This document shows positions 17,419 through 26,698 of a stretch of DNA of 64,000 bases, piece after piece. The notes under the pieces were generated by a model, which saw only the letters and a list, made by a program, of their open reading frames with translations, did not search any database and had not been told where the DNA came from. Position 1 is the stretch's first letter, and each line of letters begins with the position of its first letter. The position numbers were made by a program, and so were the translations under genes. The DNA lies in assembly GCF_030758295.1 (NCBI RefSeq), contig NZ_CP132335.1:4440412-4504411 (forward strand). The letters run 5' to 3'. Origin of the DNA: Pararhizobium sp. IMCC21322. GTDB lineage: Bacteria > Pseudomonadota > Alphaproteobacteria > Rhizobiales > GCA-2746425.

Positions 17419-18465
17419 ATGAACAACAAATTCTTACTCACACTGGCAGCTGGCGCGCTTGCACTGAATTTCAGCACCGCATCCGCACAGGAGATGACGC
17501 CGCTTAACTCCGACAGCGAGCCAGACCGCATGGACTGGTCCGAGCTGGAAGCCAAATTTGGCGCTTTTCCAACTGTTCCAGATGGCACGCGGGTCGGTGG
17601 CGTTTCCAAAACCCTGACCAATGAATACTGGCGCACACTTGGCGAAGGCTATGCAAACATCGCCAAAGCCAACGACATTGAGTTTGTCTATCAGGCAGCC
17701 GCCAATGAAGGCGACCAGTTGGGCCAGCTGTCCATTGCGGAAACACTGATTACACAGGGCTTCGACGCGCTTCTGTTCTCGCCGCAAACAGATGCCAATT
17801 TGATGCCTGCCTATGAAGCTGCGATTGCTGCAAACATTCCAGTTCTCAACGTCAATGACGCTGTCATTCCAACGGTTTCCCACTATGTCGGCAATGTGCA
17901 GAAGGACAATGGCGTCCGCGTTGCAAAGTGGTTTGTTGATAACACCAGTGGCGGCAAGGTTGCTGTCATTGAAGGCCAGCCGGGCGTATTTGCTGCCGGT
18001 CAGCGAACAGCCGGTTTCACTGAAACCATTGAAGCTGCAGATGGCCTGGATGTGGTCGCCAGCGTGCCCGCAAACTGGAGCCGGGAACTTGCGTTCAATG
18101 CAGCTGCAAACATTCTGCAGCAGCACCCGGACCTGATCGGTTTCTATGCCAATAATGATGGCATGGCACTTGGTGTGGTGGAGGCTGTCAAAGCCGCTGG
18201 TCTGCAAGAGCAGGTCGCTGTGTTCGGCACTGACGGTGTTTCCGATGCCTATGCCTCAATCCGGTCAGGCGACCTGACGGGTACCGTGGACAGTTTTCCG
18301 GCTCTGACCGGCGAAATTGCCATGGAAGTTGTGCTCCGCCTTCTGGATGGCCAGGACCTGCCGCGTGTTGTGGCAACACCACAGGCCCTCATTACCAAAG
18401 ACAATGTCGAAGATTATGCGACAACAGATATGGCTGCATTGCGCAAAATTCTGATGGCTGAATAA
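17419..18465 (+). CDS. Periplasmic sugar-binding protein of a CUT2 ABC transporter
   Basis: 348-aa protein with a Sec signal peptide (basic MNNK, hydrophobic core, cleavage after about ASA-Q at residue 22) and a type 1 periplasmic-binding (RbsB-like) fold: GGVSKTLTNEYWRTLGEGY, IAETLITQGFDALLFSPQ, IEGQPGVFAAGQRTAGF, NNDGMALGVVEA and FGTDGVSDAY. An acidic stretch of about 35 residues between the signal peptide and the core is longer than in RbsB. ATG 17419 follows GGGAGG. It lies 58 bp after the isomerase gene and should deliver the sugar to the ATPase/permease encoded next. Confidence 0.92.
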   Translation: MNNKFLLTLAAGALALNFSTASAQEMTPLNSDSEPDRMDWSELEAKFGAFPTVPDGTRVGGVSKTLTNEYWRTLGEGYANIAKANDIEFVYQAAANEGDQLGQLSIAETLITQGFDALLFSPQTDANLMPAYEAAIAANIPVLNVNDAVIPTVSHYVGNVQKDNGVRVAKWFVDNTSGGKVAVIEGQPGVFAAGQRTAGFTETIEAADGLDVVASVPANWSRELAFNAAANILQQHPDLIGFYANNDGMALGVVEAVKAAGLQEQVAVFGTDGVSDAYASIRSGDLTGTVDSFPALTGEIAMEVVLRLLDGQDLPRVVATPQALITKDNVEDYATTDMAALRKILMAE

Positions 18466-18551
18466 GGGTTCTCCCCCCAGGTCTGGCTCGCGGCTGATTG
18501 GCTGCGGGCCAGCTAAACTGAACAAAGCCCCATTTCGGATGAGGAATTTCC

Positions 18552-20063
18552 GTGTCATCGCCCGAGTACCGCCTCAGTCTCAAAAACGTCACAAAGACCT
18601 ATCCAGGCATTGTCGCGCTTGATGACATCACCTTCAATGTGAAGGCTGGCGAAGTGCACGGCCTGCTTGGCGAAAATGGTGCCGGTAAATCAACCATGCT
18701 GAACATCCTGTCCGGAGTGCGCCCCGGCGATCAGGGTCAGATTGAAATCGACGGCAAGCCCGTCGAAATCCACAATCCGATTGCTGCCCGCGAAGCTGGC
18801 ATAGCCATGATTCACCAGGAATTGCAGCACGTGCCGGAATTATCTGTTGCACAAAACATGTTTCTGGGACGGCCTCTGACAAGTGCTGGCCGCCTGTTTG
18901 TACGCACCCGCGCACAGGAACAGCGCGCCAGAGATGTTCTGGCTGATCTTGACCCTACCATAGACCCCGCTGCCCCGATCAAAACCCTGAAAGTGGCACA
19001 GCAACAGATTGTCGAAATCGGGCGCGCCCTGTTGGAGCAAGCCAGCATCATTGCAATGGACGAGCCGACCTCAAGCCTGACACCCAGCGAGTTTGAGCGT
19101 CTTGCCGAACTGATCAAAACCCTGTCTGAAAAGGGCGTTTCAATCATCTATGTATCCCACAAGATGGATGAGGTGTTTCAGGTCTGTCAGCGGGCCACCA
19201 TTTTGCGCGATGGCAAACATGTTGCTGTTGTCGATATTGCGGATGAAACCGAAAATAGCATCGTTTCAAAAATGGTTGGGCGTGAAGTTCTGCATGCTGC
19301 CCACACAAGCTATGCAACAGCCGAAGAAATTCTGGCGGTAGACGGGCTTGGCCGTGGCAAAGCTGTGATTGATGCCGATTTCACACTGCATCGCGGCGAG
19401 GTTTTGGGCATTTCCGGTCTGGTTGGCTCCGGCCGAACAGAACTGTTACGGCTGATCGCCGGTCTTGACCAACCTTCAAGCGGCAATATCCGCGTCATGG
19501 GAAAACCGGTCAGGGCGCATGACCCCCGCGCCGCAATCCGGGCGGGCATAGGGCTGGTGCCGGAAGAGCGCAAACGCGAAGGCATTATCCATGCCCGCTC
19601 TGTCGCTTCCAATATGGCATTGCCGTCAATGGGTCAGTTCACCAGATCAGGCTTGTTACGTCATGGCTTGATGCACAAGAAGGCTGAGCAGGTGATGTCT
19701 GATCTGAGGCTGCGCCCGCCCAATGTACGACAGGCCATCGGAACATTCAGCGGCGGAAACCAGCAAAAGGCCATTATTGGCCGCTGGTTGGCCGCTTCCA
19801 CCGAAATTTTCCTGTTTGATGAGCCCACACGCGGCATCGATGTCGGCGCAAAATCAGAGATTTATAATCTGATCGAAGAACTCGCCAAAGCGGGTAAGGC
19901 CATCATCGTCGTGTCATCCGAAATGCCAGAAATCATCCGCCTATCCGACCGCGTCCTCGTCATGCAGGAAGGCAGGCTCGTTGCCAATCTGCAAAAAAAC
20001 GACATCACGGAAGACAGGATCGCCCACTACGCGATTCCCCGAAAAGATCAGGCTGTCGCATGA
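18552..20063 (+). CDS. Sugar ABC transporter ATP-binding protein, two ABC domains (RbsA-like)
   Basis: 503-aa tandem ATPase of the CUT2 class. The first domain has Walker A GENGAGKST and Walker B IIAMDEPTS. The second has a degenerate Walker A (GLVGSGRTEL), the signature FSGGNQQKAIIGRWLAA and Walker B FLFDEPTRGIDVG. This asymmetry is typical of RbsA/MglA-type proteins. GTG start at 18552 behind GAGGAA. It is followed by the permease gene 31 bp later. Confidence 0.95.
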   Translation: MSSPEYRLSLKNVTKTYPGIVALDDITFNVKAGEVHGLLGENGAGKSTMLNILSGVRPGDQGQIEIDGKPVEIHNPIAAREAGIAMIHQELQHVPELSVAQNMFLGRPLTSAGRLFVRTRAQEQRARDVLADLDPTIDPAAPIKTLKVAQQQIVEIGRALLEQASIIAMDEPTSSLTPSEFERLAELIKTLSEKGVSIIYVSHKMDEVFQVCQRATILRDGKHVAVVDIADETENSIVSKMVGREVLHAAHTSYATAEEILAVDGLGRGKAVIDADFTLHRGEVLGISGLVGSGRTELLRLIAGLDQPSSGNIRVMGKPVRAHDPRAAIRAGIGLVPEERKREGIIHARSVASNMALPSMGQFTRSGLLRHGLMHKKAEQVMSDLRLRPPNVRQAIGTFSGGNQQKAIIGRWLAASTEIFLFDEPTRGIDVGAKSEIYNLIEELAKAGKAIIVVSSEMPEIIRLSDRVLVMQEGRLVANLQKNDITEDRIAHYAIPRKDQAVA

Positions 20064-20094
20064 CACAAGATCATTGCCATCCAGAGAAATTGAA

Positions 20095-21072
20095 ATGACA
20101 CAAACACCCGGTGCTGATGCACCCTCCCAAGGCCTCAATTTTTTCCGACTTAATGTAAGCCTGCGCGATGCTGGCACAATTTTGGGTCTTTTGATAATCG
20201 TCGTCGTCTTTTCTCTGCTGACACCTGTGTTTCTGACAGCGCCCAATCTCATCAACATTCTTCAGCAATCATCGCTTAACGCTGTCATTGCCCTTGGCAT
20301 GACGCTGGTGATCATCAGCGGTGGAATTGACTTGTCCGTAGGGCCCACCGCTGCATTATCTGCCGTTATTGGCGCAACGTTAATGGTCGCTGGTGTTCCC
20401 ATCTATCTGGCAATTCTGGCAGCTCTTGGCGTTGGAATTCTGTGCGGCCTGTTCAATGGTGTGCTGGTTGCCTATGCAGGTTTGCAGCCCTTCATCGTGA
20501 CCCTGGGTGGCCTGTCGCTCTATCGTGCGCTTGCCTTGATCTACACCGGGGGCAACCCGGTATTTGGCATTCCGCCAGAGTTTCGGGCGATCACAAACGG
20601 CACATTATTGGGCATTCCCAATCCTGTCATCATCGTTGCAGCCATTGCCTTGCTGCTCTGGATTCTCCTCAATAAAACGCCATTGGGCGAATATATTCTG
20701 GCCGTTGGCGGCAATGAGGAAGCGGCACGTATTGCGGGCGTGCCAGTGGCCAAAACCAAAGTTGCGACATTTGTCATCTCCGGATCACTTGCATCAATTG
20801 CAGCCATGATACTGGTTGGACGCCTTGGCGCTGCAGAGCCAACCATCGGCAACCTTTGGGAACTGGATGCAATTGCGGCAGCTGCCATTGGCGGCGCATC
20901 ACTGATGGGCGGAAAAGGCAGTATTGTCGGCACTCTGATTGGCGCAATCATACTCGGCGCATTGCGCAATGGCTTGACACTGATGAATGTACAGGCCTTC
21001 TACCAATTGCTGGCAACCGGAATAATCATCATTGCTGCCATGCTTATTGATAGAGCAACAAGAGGCAAGTAG
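20095..21072 (+). CDS. Sugar ABC transporter permease (RbsC-like)
   Basis: 325-aa integral membrane protein of the branched-chain-amino-acid/ribose permease superfamily, with about eight to ten hydrophobic segments. Landmarks are NLINILQQSSLNAVIALGMTLVIISGGIDLSVG near the N-terminus, the cytoplasmic GGNEEAARIAGVPVAKTK coupling loop, and AIAAAAIGGASLMGGKGSIVGT. The gene encodes one permease, so the transporter should contain a homodimer. ATG 20095 is chosen; the upstream open frame overlaps the ATPase gene. Confidence 0.94.
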   Translation: MTQTPGADAPSQGLNFFRLNVSLRDAGTILGLLIIVVVFSLLTPVFLTAPNLINILQQSSLNAVIALGMTLVIISGGIDLSVGPTAALSAVIGATLMVAGVPIYLAILAALGVGILCGLFNGVLVAYAGLQPFIVTLGGLSLYRALALIYTGGNPVFGIPPEFRAITNGTLLGIPNPVIIVAAIALLLWILLNKTPLGEYILAVGGNEEAARIAGVPVAKTKVATFVISGSLASIAAMILVGRLGAAEPTIGNLWELDAIAAAAIGGASLMGGKGSIVGTLIGAIILGALRNGLTLMNVQAFYQLLATGIIIIAAMLIDRATRGK

Positions 21073-21077
21073 CCAAA

Positions 21078-21938
21078 ATGAACATTGAAGATCCTCGGGC
21101 GATTGGCGCGCAAATCCGCATGCGACTGCCACAACTGACACCGCTGGAACTTCGGGTCGTGGACGCAATTACGGCGCGCAAGGACCTGACGGAGGCCACG
21201 CCACTCAAGGAAATCGCGCAACAATCCTCTGTCTCTGAGGCCATGATTGTCAAAATTGCCAAGAAGCTCGGTTTTACCGGGTTTCGGGAAATGCGGATTG
21301 GACTGGTTGAATACAACCAATCGGATGCCGCCAATCTGTACCGCGAGATTTCACCCGATGATTCATCGGCAAGCGTCATCCAGAAAGTGTTTCACACATC
21401 CATGCAGGCCTTGGAGGAGACAATTGCCATACTGGATGTTGAAGCCTTCGACCGCGCAGCAGACATTCTGCACCGTGCCACCCATCGGGACTTTTATGGC
21501 ATTGGCGGATCTGCGCAAATCGCAAGAGATGTTGCGCATAAATTCCTGCGTATTGGGCTGCGGGCTGCCATTTATGACGATTCGCACATGATGCTCATGT
21601 CAGCCTCAATTCTAAAACCGGATGACGCAGTCGTGGTCTTCAGTCATTCAGGCACAACGACTGCCGTTCTGGAAGCCACGAAGCTTGCCCGAAAATCCGG
21701 CGCGCGGACGATCGCTGTTACAAATTACAGCGATTCTCCCATCGCAGAAGCTGCTGATGTCGTGCTGTGTTCAACCGCCCAGGGCTCTCCATTACTGGGT
21801 GAAAATGCAGCGGCCAGGATTGCGCAGCTCAACATTCTGGATGCGCTGTTCGTGGCCATTGCGCAGCGCGATTTTGCAGCTGCGGAACGCAATTTGAACA
21901 AGACCATGAAAGCCGTCTCCGCGAAACGCGAAAAATAG
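21078..21938 (+). CDS. MurR/RpiR family transcriptional regulator
   Basis: 286-aa regulator with an N-terminal RpiR helix-turn-helix (TPLKEIAQQSSVSEAMIVKIAKKLGFTGFREMRI) and a C-terminal SIS sugar-phosphate-binding domain (DFYGIGGSAQIARDVAHKF; VVFSHSGTTTAVLEATKLAR). Such proteins sense a phosphosugar, here plausibly the product of the PfkB kinase encoded next. It lies 5 bp after the permease gene, so regulator and structural genes share a transcript. The inverted repeat at 16329-16354 is a candidate target. Confidence 0.92.
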   Translation: MNIEDPRAIGAQIRMRLPQLTPLELRVVDAITARKDLTEATPLKEIAQQSSVSEAMIVKIAKKLGFTGFREMRIGLVEYNQSDAANLYREISPDDSSASVIQKVFHTSMQALEETIAILDVEAFDRAADILHRATHRDFYGIGGSAQIARDVAHKFLRIGLRAAIYDDSHMMLMSASILKPDDAVVVFSHSGTTTAVLEATKLARKSGARTIAVTNYSDSPIAEAADVVLCSTAQGSPLLGENAAARIAQLNILDALFVAIAQRDFAAAERNLNKTMKAVSAKREK

Positions 21939-21946
21939 GATTGAGA

Positions 21947-22819
21947 ATGACCGAACCGAAAGCCGGCGTGGTTGTTGTGGGCAGCCTGCATTACGACCTG
22001 ATGGTTGATGCACCCGACAGACCACGCAAAGGTGAAACGGTCACCGGAACCAGATGGTATCCAAAGTTTGGCGGAAAAGGCGGCAATCAGGCAGTGGCCG
22101 CCCATCATGCCGGTGCGGATACACGTTTCGTCGGCGCGCTTGGAATTGACAATTTTGCAGACTTCATGCTGGAGGCCCTCAAAGCCCACGGTCTGGACAC
22201 CCAATGGATCACCACAACCAATGCCTGCGGATCTGGAATGAGTGTCGCGATCATGGATGCCGGGGGCGATTATGGCGCGGTCATTGTAACGGGTGCCAAT
22301 GCCATTCTTGGGACAGATCATCTGAGCGATGAAAGCATCTGGTCCGGTGCCAGGACATTGATCCTGCAAAACGAAATCCCCGAAAGCGCCAACCTACATG
22401 CGGCCCGGGCCGCAAAGAACCATGGCATGCTGGTCGGCCTGAATGCGGCCCCATCCCGCCCCCTGTCAGACGAATTTCTGAATTTGGTCGATGTGCTTGT
22501 CGTCAATGCAATTGAGGCGCAGGATTTGTGTGATGTGGCAGTGAACGATCTTGCCTGCGCCCTGTCAGCCGCCAGCGCTCTGGCAAACCGCGTGCCCCAT
22601 GCCATCGTCACTGCAGGCGGTGACGGTGTGGCCTATGCCTCTAATGATCACGAAGCTTTTTCAATAGAGGCCGATACCGTCGAATTGGTCAGTACCCATG
22701 GTGCAGGTGACGTATTTGTTGGCACCTTGTTTGCCGCATTGGCCCGGGGAACAGATATGAAGACAGCAATGACCCAAAGCAATTATGCTGCTGCCCTTCA
22801 CGTGTCCCGAAAGCCGTAA
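21947..22819 (+). CDS. PfkB family carbohydrate kinase (ribokinase-like)
   Basis: 290-aa sugar kinase. The N-terminal signature (WYPKFGGKGGNQAVAAHHAG) and the C-terminal signature (STHGAGDVFVG, with the catalytic Asp) are those of the ribokinase family; the usual Ala/Thr before GAGD is His here. It phosphorylates an imported sugar in the cytoplasm. ATG 21947 follows AGGATTGAG. It is the last gene of the operon, 8 bp after the regulator gene. With the isomerase it gives an import-isomerise-phosphorylate route; the sugar is not determined. Confidence 0.9.
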   Translation: MTEPKAGVVVVGSLHYDLMVDAPDRPRKGETVTGTRWYPKFGGKGGNQAVAAHHAGADTRFVGALGIDNFADFMLEALKAHGLDTQWITTTNACGSGMSVAIMDAGGDYGAVIVTGANAILGTDHLSDESIWSGARTLILQNEIPESANLHAARAAKNHGMLVGLNAAPSRPLSDEFLNLVDVLVVNAIEAQDLCDVAVNDLACALSAASALANRVPHAIVTAGGDGVAYASNDHEAFSIEADTVELVSTHGAGDVFVGTLFAALARGTDMKTAMTQSNYAAALHVSRKP

Positions 22820-22973
22820 ATTTGCGGTGCAACATATGGCGTTGATCGGACCGGCCTTTTGATTGTCGATGCGCACAGTCTCAAGACTGCGTTATCCAAT
22901 CCGCGCTTCGCCGCATTTACTGTTGAAACCCCTGCTGCTAGCTTCATGACAGGTAGGTTGGCAGTGTGGGACA

Positions 22974-23294
22974 ATGCAGCAAACGGACATCCCTGAAAAA
23001 CTGTTGTCTTTAGTCTATGCCACACAGACTGACCCGTCCATGTGGCAGGCTTTTTGCGACGAATTGAACTTCGTCTCCACTGTGCCCGTCATGATGTTCG
23101 GCCACAATCTCACATCCAACGAAAGTTTGGGATTGCTGGGAGGCGGTCTGGATCCGGCAGAACTTGAAACCTATCACGCGCATTTTGCCGACAAAAATCC
23201 ATGGATGCAGATGAACGCAGTCATGCCGACCGGAACGGTGGGCGTTTCAGATCAGGCTTTGGAACGACGCGATTTGTTCAAAACCGATAATTAA
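22974..23294 (+). pseudogene. Truncated LuxR-type regulator, N-terminal part only
   Basis: 106 codons that read as the beginning of a LuxR-family regulator with an N-terminal sensor region (LLSLVYATQTDPSMWQAFCDEL; YHAHFADKNPWMQMN; DQALERRDLFKT), followed abruptly by Asp-Asn-stop. The remainder of the sensor region and the helix-turn-helix are absent and do not occur elsewhere in the window. The last 17 bp overlap the 3' end of the minus-strand sulfotransferase gene, so the break marks the left border of an inserted segment. Assignment to the LuxR type rests on the N-terminal pattern and is moderate. Confidence 0.6.
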
Positions 23295-24027
23295 AATGAT
23301 CGATTTCTCGTCCATAAATATCTGATATTATATTTCTAGTCTCTGAATCGTAATAATCCCGATACTGTCGGATTTTCTTTGTGGAATTCAATTTTGACTG
23401 CGGCAGCCAACCGTCCCAGTCAATTCCGATCTCTTTGATAACATCGTTCAGTCCATTGTTGAGATCTTCAAATCTAATTATCCTGTCAACACAGATTTTG
23501 TCATCAATTGCACACATATCCCAATTCGAATTATGAAGCGGGACTATCTTTACCGATGGGTCGCCGCTCGAGAGCGCTTTCACAAAATCAGAAAAACTTG
23601 GTGGGTCCTGCACGCCTTTTGATTTCCAATAATAATCGCTTAACGTTTTGCACCACGGATTTCTGACAACGCAGAATTTGGTAAATTCAGCCCATTCAGC
23701 CTCATATGCTTGGCTCACCATTTTAGCTGGTGCATGTTGGGGAACTTCACCTAGAATACCTGAGTAATAACTTTTATTGCTCGACGAAACAAAATTCCAG
23801 ACCTCCCCCACAATAAGCTTTTTGTAAATTGCCGAGAATTTGGGATGACGGAGTGCTTCCATCAACATCCTCCGCGGCGGGCGAACGCCCTGTCTAATGC
23901 AGTCTGTTATCGAACCCAAGACTATATCAGACTGCCCCAGATACCTGGTCAAAGATACAGTTATAGAACTGCCGGCAGTTTTTCTGCAGTGAAGGAATAT
24001 AAATTTGTTCTTGTAACTTACGATCAT
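23278..24027 (-). CDS. Sulfotransferase family protein (carbohydrate type)
   Basis: 249-aa PAPS-dependent sulfotransferase. The 5'-phosphosulfate-binding loop is at residues 11-22 (FLHCRKTAGSSI), and the 3'-phosphate-binding segment reads FCVVRNPWCKTLSDYYW, both as in the sulfotransferase 2/carbohydrate families. It would transfer sulfate from PAPS to a sugar hydroxyl on a surface polysaccharide or glycolipid. It lies next to a glycosyltransferase gene on the same strand. AT-rich codon use unlike the neighbouring core genes. Confidence 0.82.
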   Translation of the reverse strand: MIVSYKNKFIFLHCRKTAGSSITVSLTRYLGQSDIVLGSITDCIRQGVRPPRRMLMEALRHPKFSAIYKKLIVGEVWNFVSSSNKSYYSGILGEVPQHAPAKMVSQAYEAEWAEFTKFCVVRNPWCKTLSDYYWKSKGVQDPPSFSDFVKALSSGDPSVKIVPLHNSNWDMCAIDDKICVDRIIRFEDLNNGLNDVIKEIGIDWDGWLPQSKLNSTKKIRQYRDYYDSETRNIISDIYGREIDHFNYRF

Positions 24028-24104
24028 GAAGCCATAGCAAATTGATATTTGAACTTAATACTCTTCTTCCGGGTGCGCATCGCAGTTGTAACCTTATGAT
24101 GGAT

Positions 24105-25061
24105 CTAATGGGTCATGAGCCTGGTGTCTTTTAAACGAGGCAAAAACTGAAGTATTTTTAGGTCTTCACATGTTGAAATTTTATACTGGTTCAGCCGGTT
24201 ATCTACAAAATCTGAAACCTTTGCTCCCTTACTCGAGACTCGTCCTTTTTGACGTTTTTTCTCAAGCTCTTGCTCCGATCGTGTGAAATAATGATTCAGC
24301 TGAAAATGCTCGGATACAGCAAATTTAACATCTTCAAACTGATGCTGCTGCATCGTTTCGCCCCGTTCATTTATCAGCATTGGCCCTACATCAATGAAAT
24401 GAAAGCAATGGGTTCCGGCAGCCAACACCTTTGTAGGGTCGAGGATTGTTTTATAGCGCAGCAGTGACCTTTGTTCGGGGACAGGAGGGAATGCACCCTT
24501 TTCGGTATAGTTTTCTATCACCAGGCCTTCCGGTTTTGACTTATGGCCATTTGGCCCAAAATTTTGCCAGGGTATGGAGACACATATCTGATCGCAAACC
24601 TTCTCCAGAGCCTCAGTTAGCGTTTCCGAAGTGGGCGAAAATAGAAATTCATCAACATCAAAAAATGCAACCCATCGGTAGGGCGTACAGAAATTTGCTA
24701 TTGCATGAGCATTCGCCGCCTTCTGCGGATGCAAAACCTGCGAAAAATTGCACCATGGTATCACGGTCACAACGCCACGCTGTTGATATTTAGCAAGAAT
24801 ATCAAGTGTGTTGTCGGTCGATCCATTATCGTAGATGAAGAAATGGTCAAATCCCATCATCAGATGAAATTCAATCCACTCATCAAGGTAATCTTCTTCG
24901 TTTTTCAGAATTGTGACGCACGCCAATCCCTCACTGGATCTAGCCAATGGCTTTGTTCGGGGAATTCGATAGTTGCCTGTTTCCGAGCCCCGGCGGCGCT
25001 TCGATTTCAACAGTTTGCGAAACTGTCTGAGGCCGCTTCTTACCCTTGCGTCAATTGCCAC
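24105..25061 (-). CDS. Glycosyltransferase family 92-like protein
   Basis: 318-aa glycosyltransferase of the GT-A fold. The N-terminal VTILKNEEDYLDEWIEFHLMMGFDHFFIYDNGSTDNT segment and the WVAFFDVDEFL metal-binding DxD are diagnostic of the GT92/GT2-like group often annotated from DUF23; the C-terminal half has SEHFQLNHYFTRS. The start is a GTG at 25061, after a basic N-terminus without a signal peptide. Donor and acceptor unknown; the neighbouring sulfotransferase and FkbM genes suggest a surface glycan. Divergent from the FkbM gene with 195 bp between. Confidence 0.82.
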   Translation of the reverse strand: MAIDARVRSGLRQFRKLLKSKRRRGSETGNYRIPRTKPLARSSEGLACVTILKNEEDYLDEWIEFHLMMGFDHFFIYDNGSTDNTLDILAKYQQRGVVTVIPWCNFSQVLHPQKAANAHAIANFCTPYRWVAFFDVDEFLFSPTSETLTEALEKVCDQICVSIPWQNFGPNGHKSKPEGLVIENYTEKGAFPPVPEQRSLLRYKTILDPTKVLAAGTHCFHFIDVGPMLINERGETMQQHQFEDVKFAVSEHFQLNHYFTRSEQELEKKRQKGRVSSKGAKVSDFVDNRLNQYKISTCEDLKILQFLPRLKDTRLMTH

Positions 25062-25256
25062 CGAATTCTACCGCTCAACATCCAAACGAAAGCTCGCCCG
25101 CGAACTTTTCCTTGAGAAAATCAAATAACTTGTCGCCTGGGATTATCCAAACTAAAAACGCAAACGTCTCATATTTTTAGCAGCGATAGATGTATCATCC
25201 AACGGTTTTAAGCCATAGATGATGCCCCGCTTGGACGATAAGGCAGCGCCCCAAAA

Positions 25257-26012
25257 ATGAAAGTTTCAAGCATCGACAGTGATATCAAGTCACAATCAGT
25301 CTCTTGGCTGGCGGCGCGTTGGCGCCGTTGGTTCGGCGGCGGTCGCGTCAATTTTGATGGGATATATCTGAATGTTGATAATAAGATGCCCCAAGGGTTA
25401 CGGCGAGCGTTGTGGCGGGCAGATTATGAAAGCGCTGAGAGGGCGATTGTAAAACGCGCTCTGAAGCCAACCGACCGGGTGCTGGAGGGAGGCGGTGGTC
25501 TCGGCCTAGTATCCATGGAGATTGCCAGGATTGTAGGCAATGAAAACCTGTTGGTTTATGAGGCTTCTCCCAGCTCTCACGCATTACTGTCAAAACATGT
25601 GGCTGCAAACGGCTTTTCGTTTGAGATTCGAAACAAAGCGCTCTCCGACAAAGAAGGAAGCTTACAGTTTTTTGTCCATGACAATGTCCTGTCATCCAGC
25701 AGCATTGCACGGAACGAAACAAAGGAAATTAGCATTCCGTGCGATGATATTCGTTCAATCGTAAATTCGTTTCAGCCAAATGTTCTTGTTTTAGATGTGG
25801 AAGGCGCTGAAGTAGACACATTGAAACGTGCGCCGTTGAATTCAATCGACAAGATCATTGTAGAAATTCACCCGCATCTGGTCGGCGATGCTGCCCTGAC
25901 AGGGCTTTACCAGCACCTCTATCAAGAGGGGTTTGTGCTGAATCATGACAATTGTTGGCAAAAGGTCTTGAGTTTCAACAGATCTGCGGCAAATTCGGCT
26001 AATGGTAGTTAA
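25257..26012 (+). CDS. FkbM family SAM-dependent methyltransferase
   Basis: 251-aa methyltransferase. The SAM-binding region is RVLEGGGGLGLVSMEIARIVG, followed by VYEASPSSHALLSKHVAANG, and the FkbM-type VLVLDVEGAEVDTL and IIVEIHPHLVG segments. FkbM proteins O-methylate sugars in polysaccharides or secondary metabolites. Convergent with metW, with 26 bp between the stops. Third member of the AT-richer insert. Confidence 0.85.
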   Translation: MKVSSIDSDIKSQSVSWLAARWRRWFGGGRVNFDGIYLNVDNKMPQGLRRALWRADYESAERAIVKRALKPTDRVLEGGGGLGLVSMEIARIVGNENLLVYEASPSSHALLSKHVAANGFSFEIRNKALSDKEGSLQFFVHDNVLSSSSIARNETKEISIPCDDIRSIVNSFQPNVLVLDVEGAEVDTLKRAPLNSIDKIIVEIHPHLVGDAALTGLYQHLYQEGFVLNHDNCWQKVLSFNRSAANSANGS

Positions 26013-26038
26013 GGTCTAAAGCCGCTGAACTGGTCAAC

Positions 26039-26698
26039 TCACCTTCCCGTCCGCGACAGCAGAAAGACCGCTTGCTCGCCCAATATATTCTTGGCCGCCA
26101 GCGGCCAGGCGTTTGGTAGCGAATTTCGGCCGCCACTGAGAGCGATGAATTTGTCGATTTTGGCGTCTGCCTTTTCGCACAGATCAAAAAAATCGCGGAT
26201 CGTGCAAAAATGAATGTTGGGGCTGTCATACCAGGTGTAGGGCAGATCTTCGGTCACCGGCATTTCGCCCTTGAGCAGCAAATGGGCGCGCATGCGCCAG
26301 AAGCCAAAATTCGGGAAAGACACAATGGCGTGCCGGCCGATGCGCAGCAATTCCCGCAAAACGGTCTCCGGGCTGCGGGTCGCCTGAATGGTCTGCGACA
26401 GAACCACATAGTCAAAACCATTATCCGGATAGTGGAAAAGATCCTTATCCGCGTCACCTTGCACCACCGAAATACCCTTCGAAACCGCCAGACTGACACC
26501 CTTCTGGCTGATTTCGATGCCGCGGGCATCGATGTTCTTTTCATGCTTCAAAAGTGCAATCAGCGCGCCATCACCACTGCCGACATCCAGAACTTTTGCG
26601 CCGTTGGGAATCATTTCAGAAATGACGCGATAGTCGGCCCGATTCGGGTCCGCCGTCATCGTCAGATCAATGGTTGGGCCGCTGGTGAAATCGCTCAT
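26039..26698 (-). CDS. metW: Methionine biosynthesis protein MetW
   Basis: 219-aa methyltransferase-like protein that works with MetX in the homoserine O-acetyl/succinyl transfer step; the family's own reaction is not well defined. Features are the SAM-type [15 protein letters not shown] loop, [25 protein letters not shown] and [20 protein letters not shown], the MetW hallmark. The ATG overlaps the metX stop (ATGA), so the two genes are translationally coupled. Confidence 0.93.
   Translation of the reverse strand: MSDFTSGPTIDLTMTADPNRADYRVISEMIPNGAKVLDVGSGDGALIALLKHEKNIDARGIEISQKGVSLAVSKGISVVQGDADKDLFHYPDNGFDYVVLSQTIQATRSPETVLRELLRIGRHAIVSFPNFGFWRMRAHLLLKGEMPVTEDLPYTWYDSPNIHFCTIRDFFDLCEKADAKIDKFIALSGGRNSLPNAWPLAAKNILGEQAVFLLSRTGR

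Larger units (their letters stand above)
23278..26012. other. AT-richer three-gene insert with surface-glycan functions
   Basis: Segment carrying sulfotransferase, GT92-like glycosyltransferase and FkbM methyltransferase genes between a truncated regulator gene on the left and metW on the right. The base composition is visibly more AT-rich than the flanks, and the metX-metW/hisC block to the right is ordinary core genome. I see no transposase, integrase, tRNA or flanking direct repeat, so the mechanism of acquisition is unknown. Borders are approximate. Confidence 0.55.

Noticed and set aside
23260-26040. Attachment sites or terminal repeats around the glycan insert
   Set aside because: I compared both borders by eye and saw no direct or inverted repeat, integrase or tRNA.
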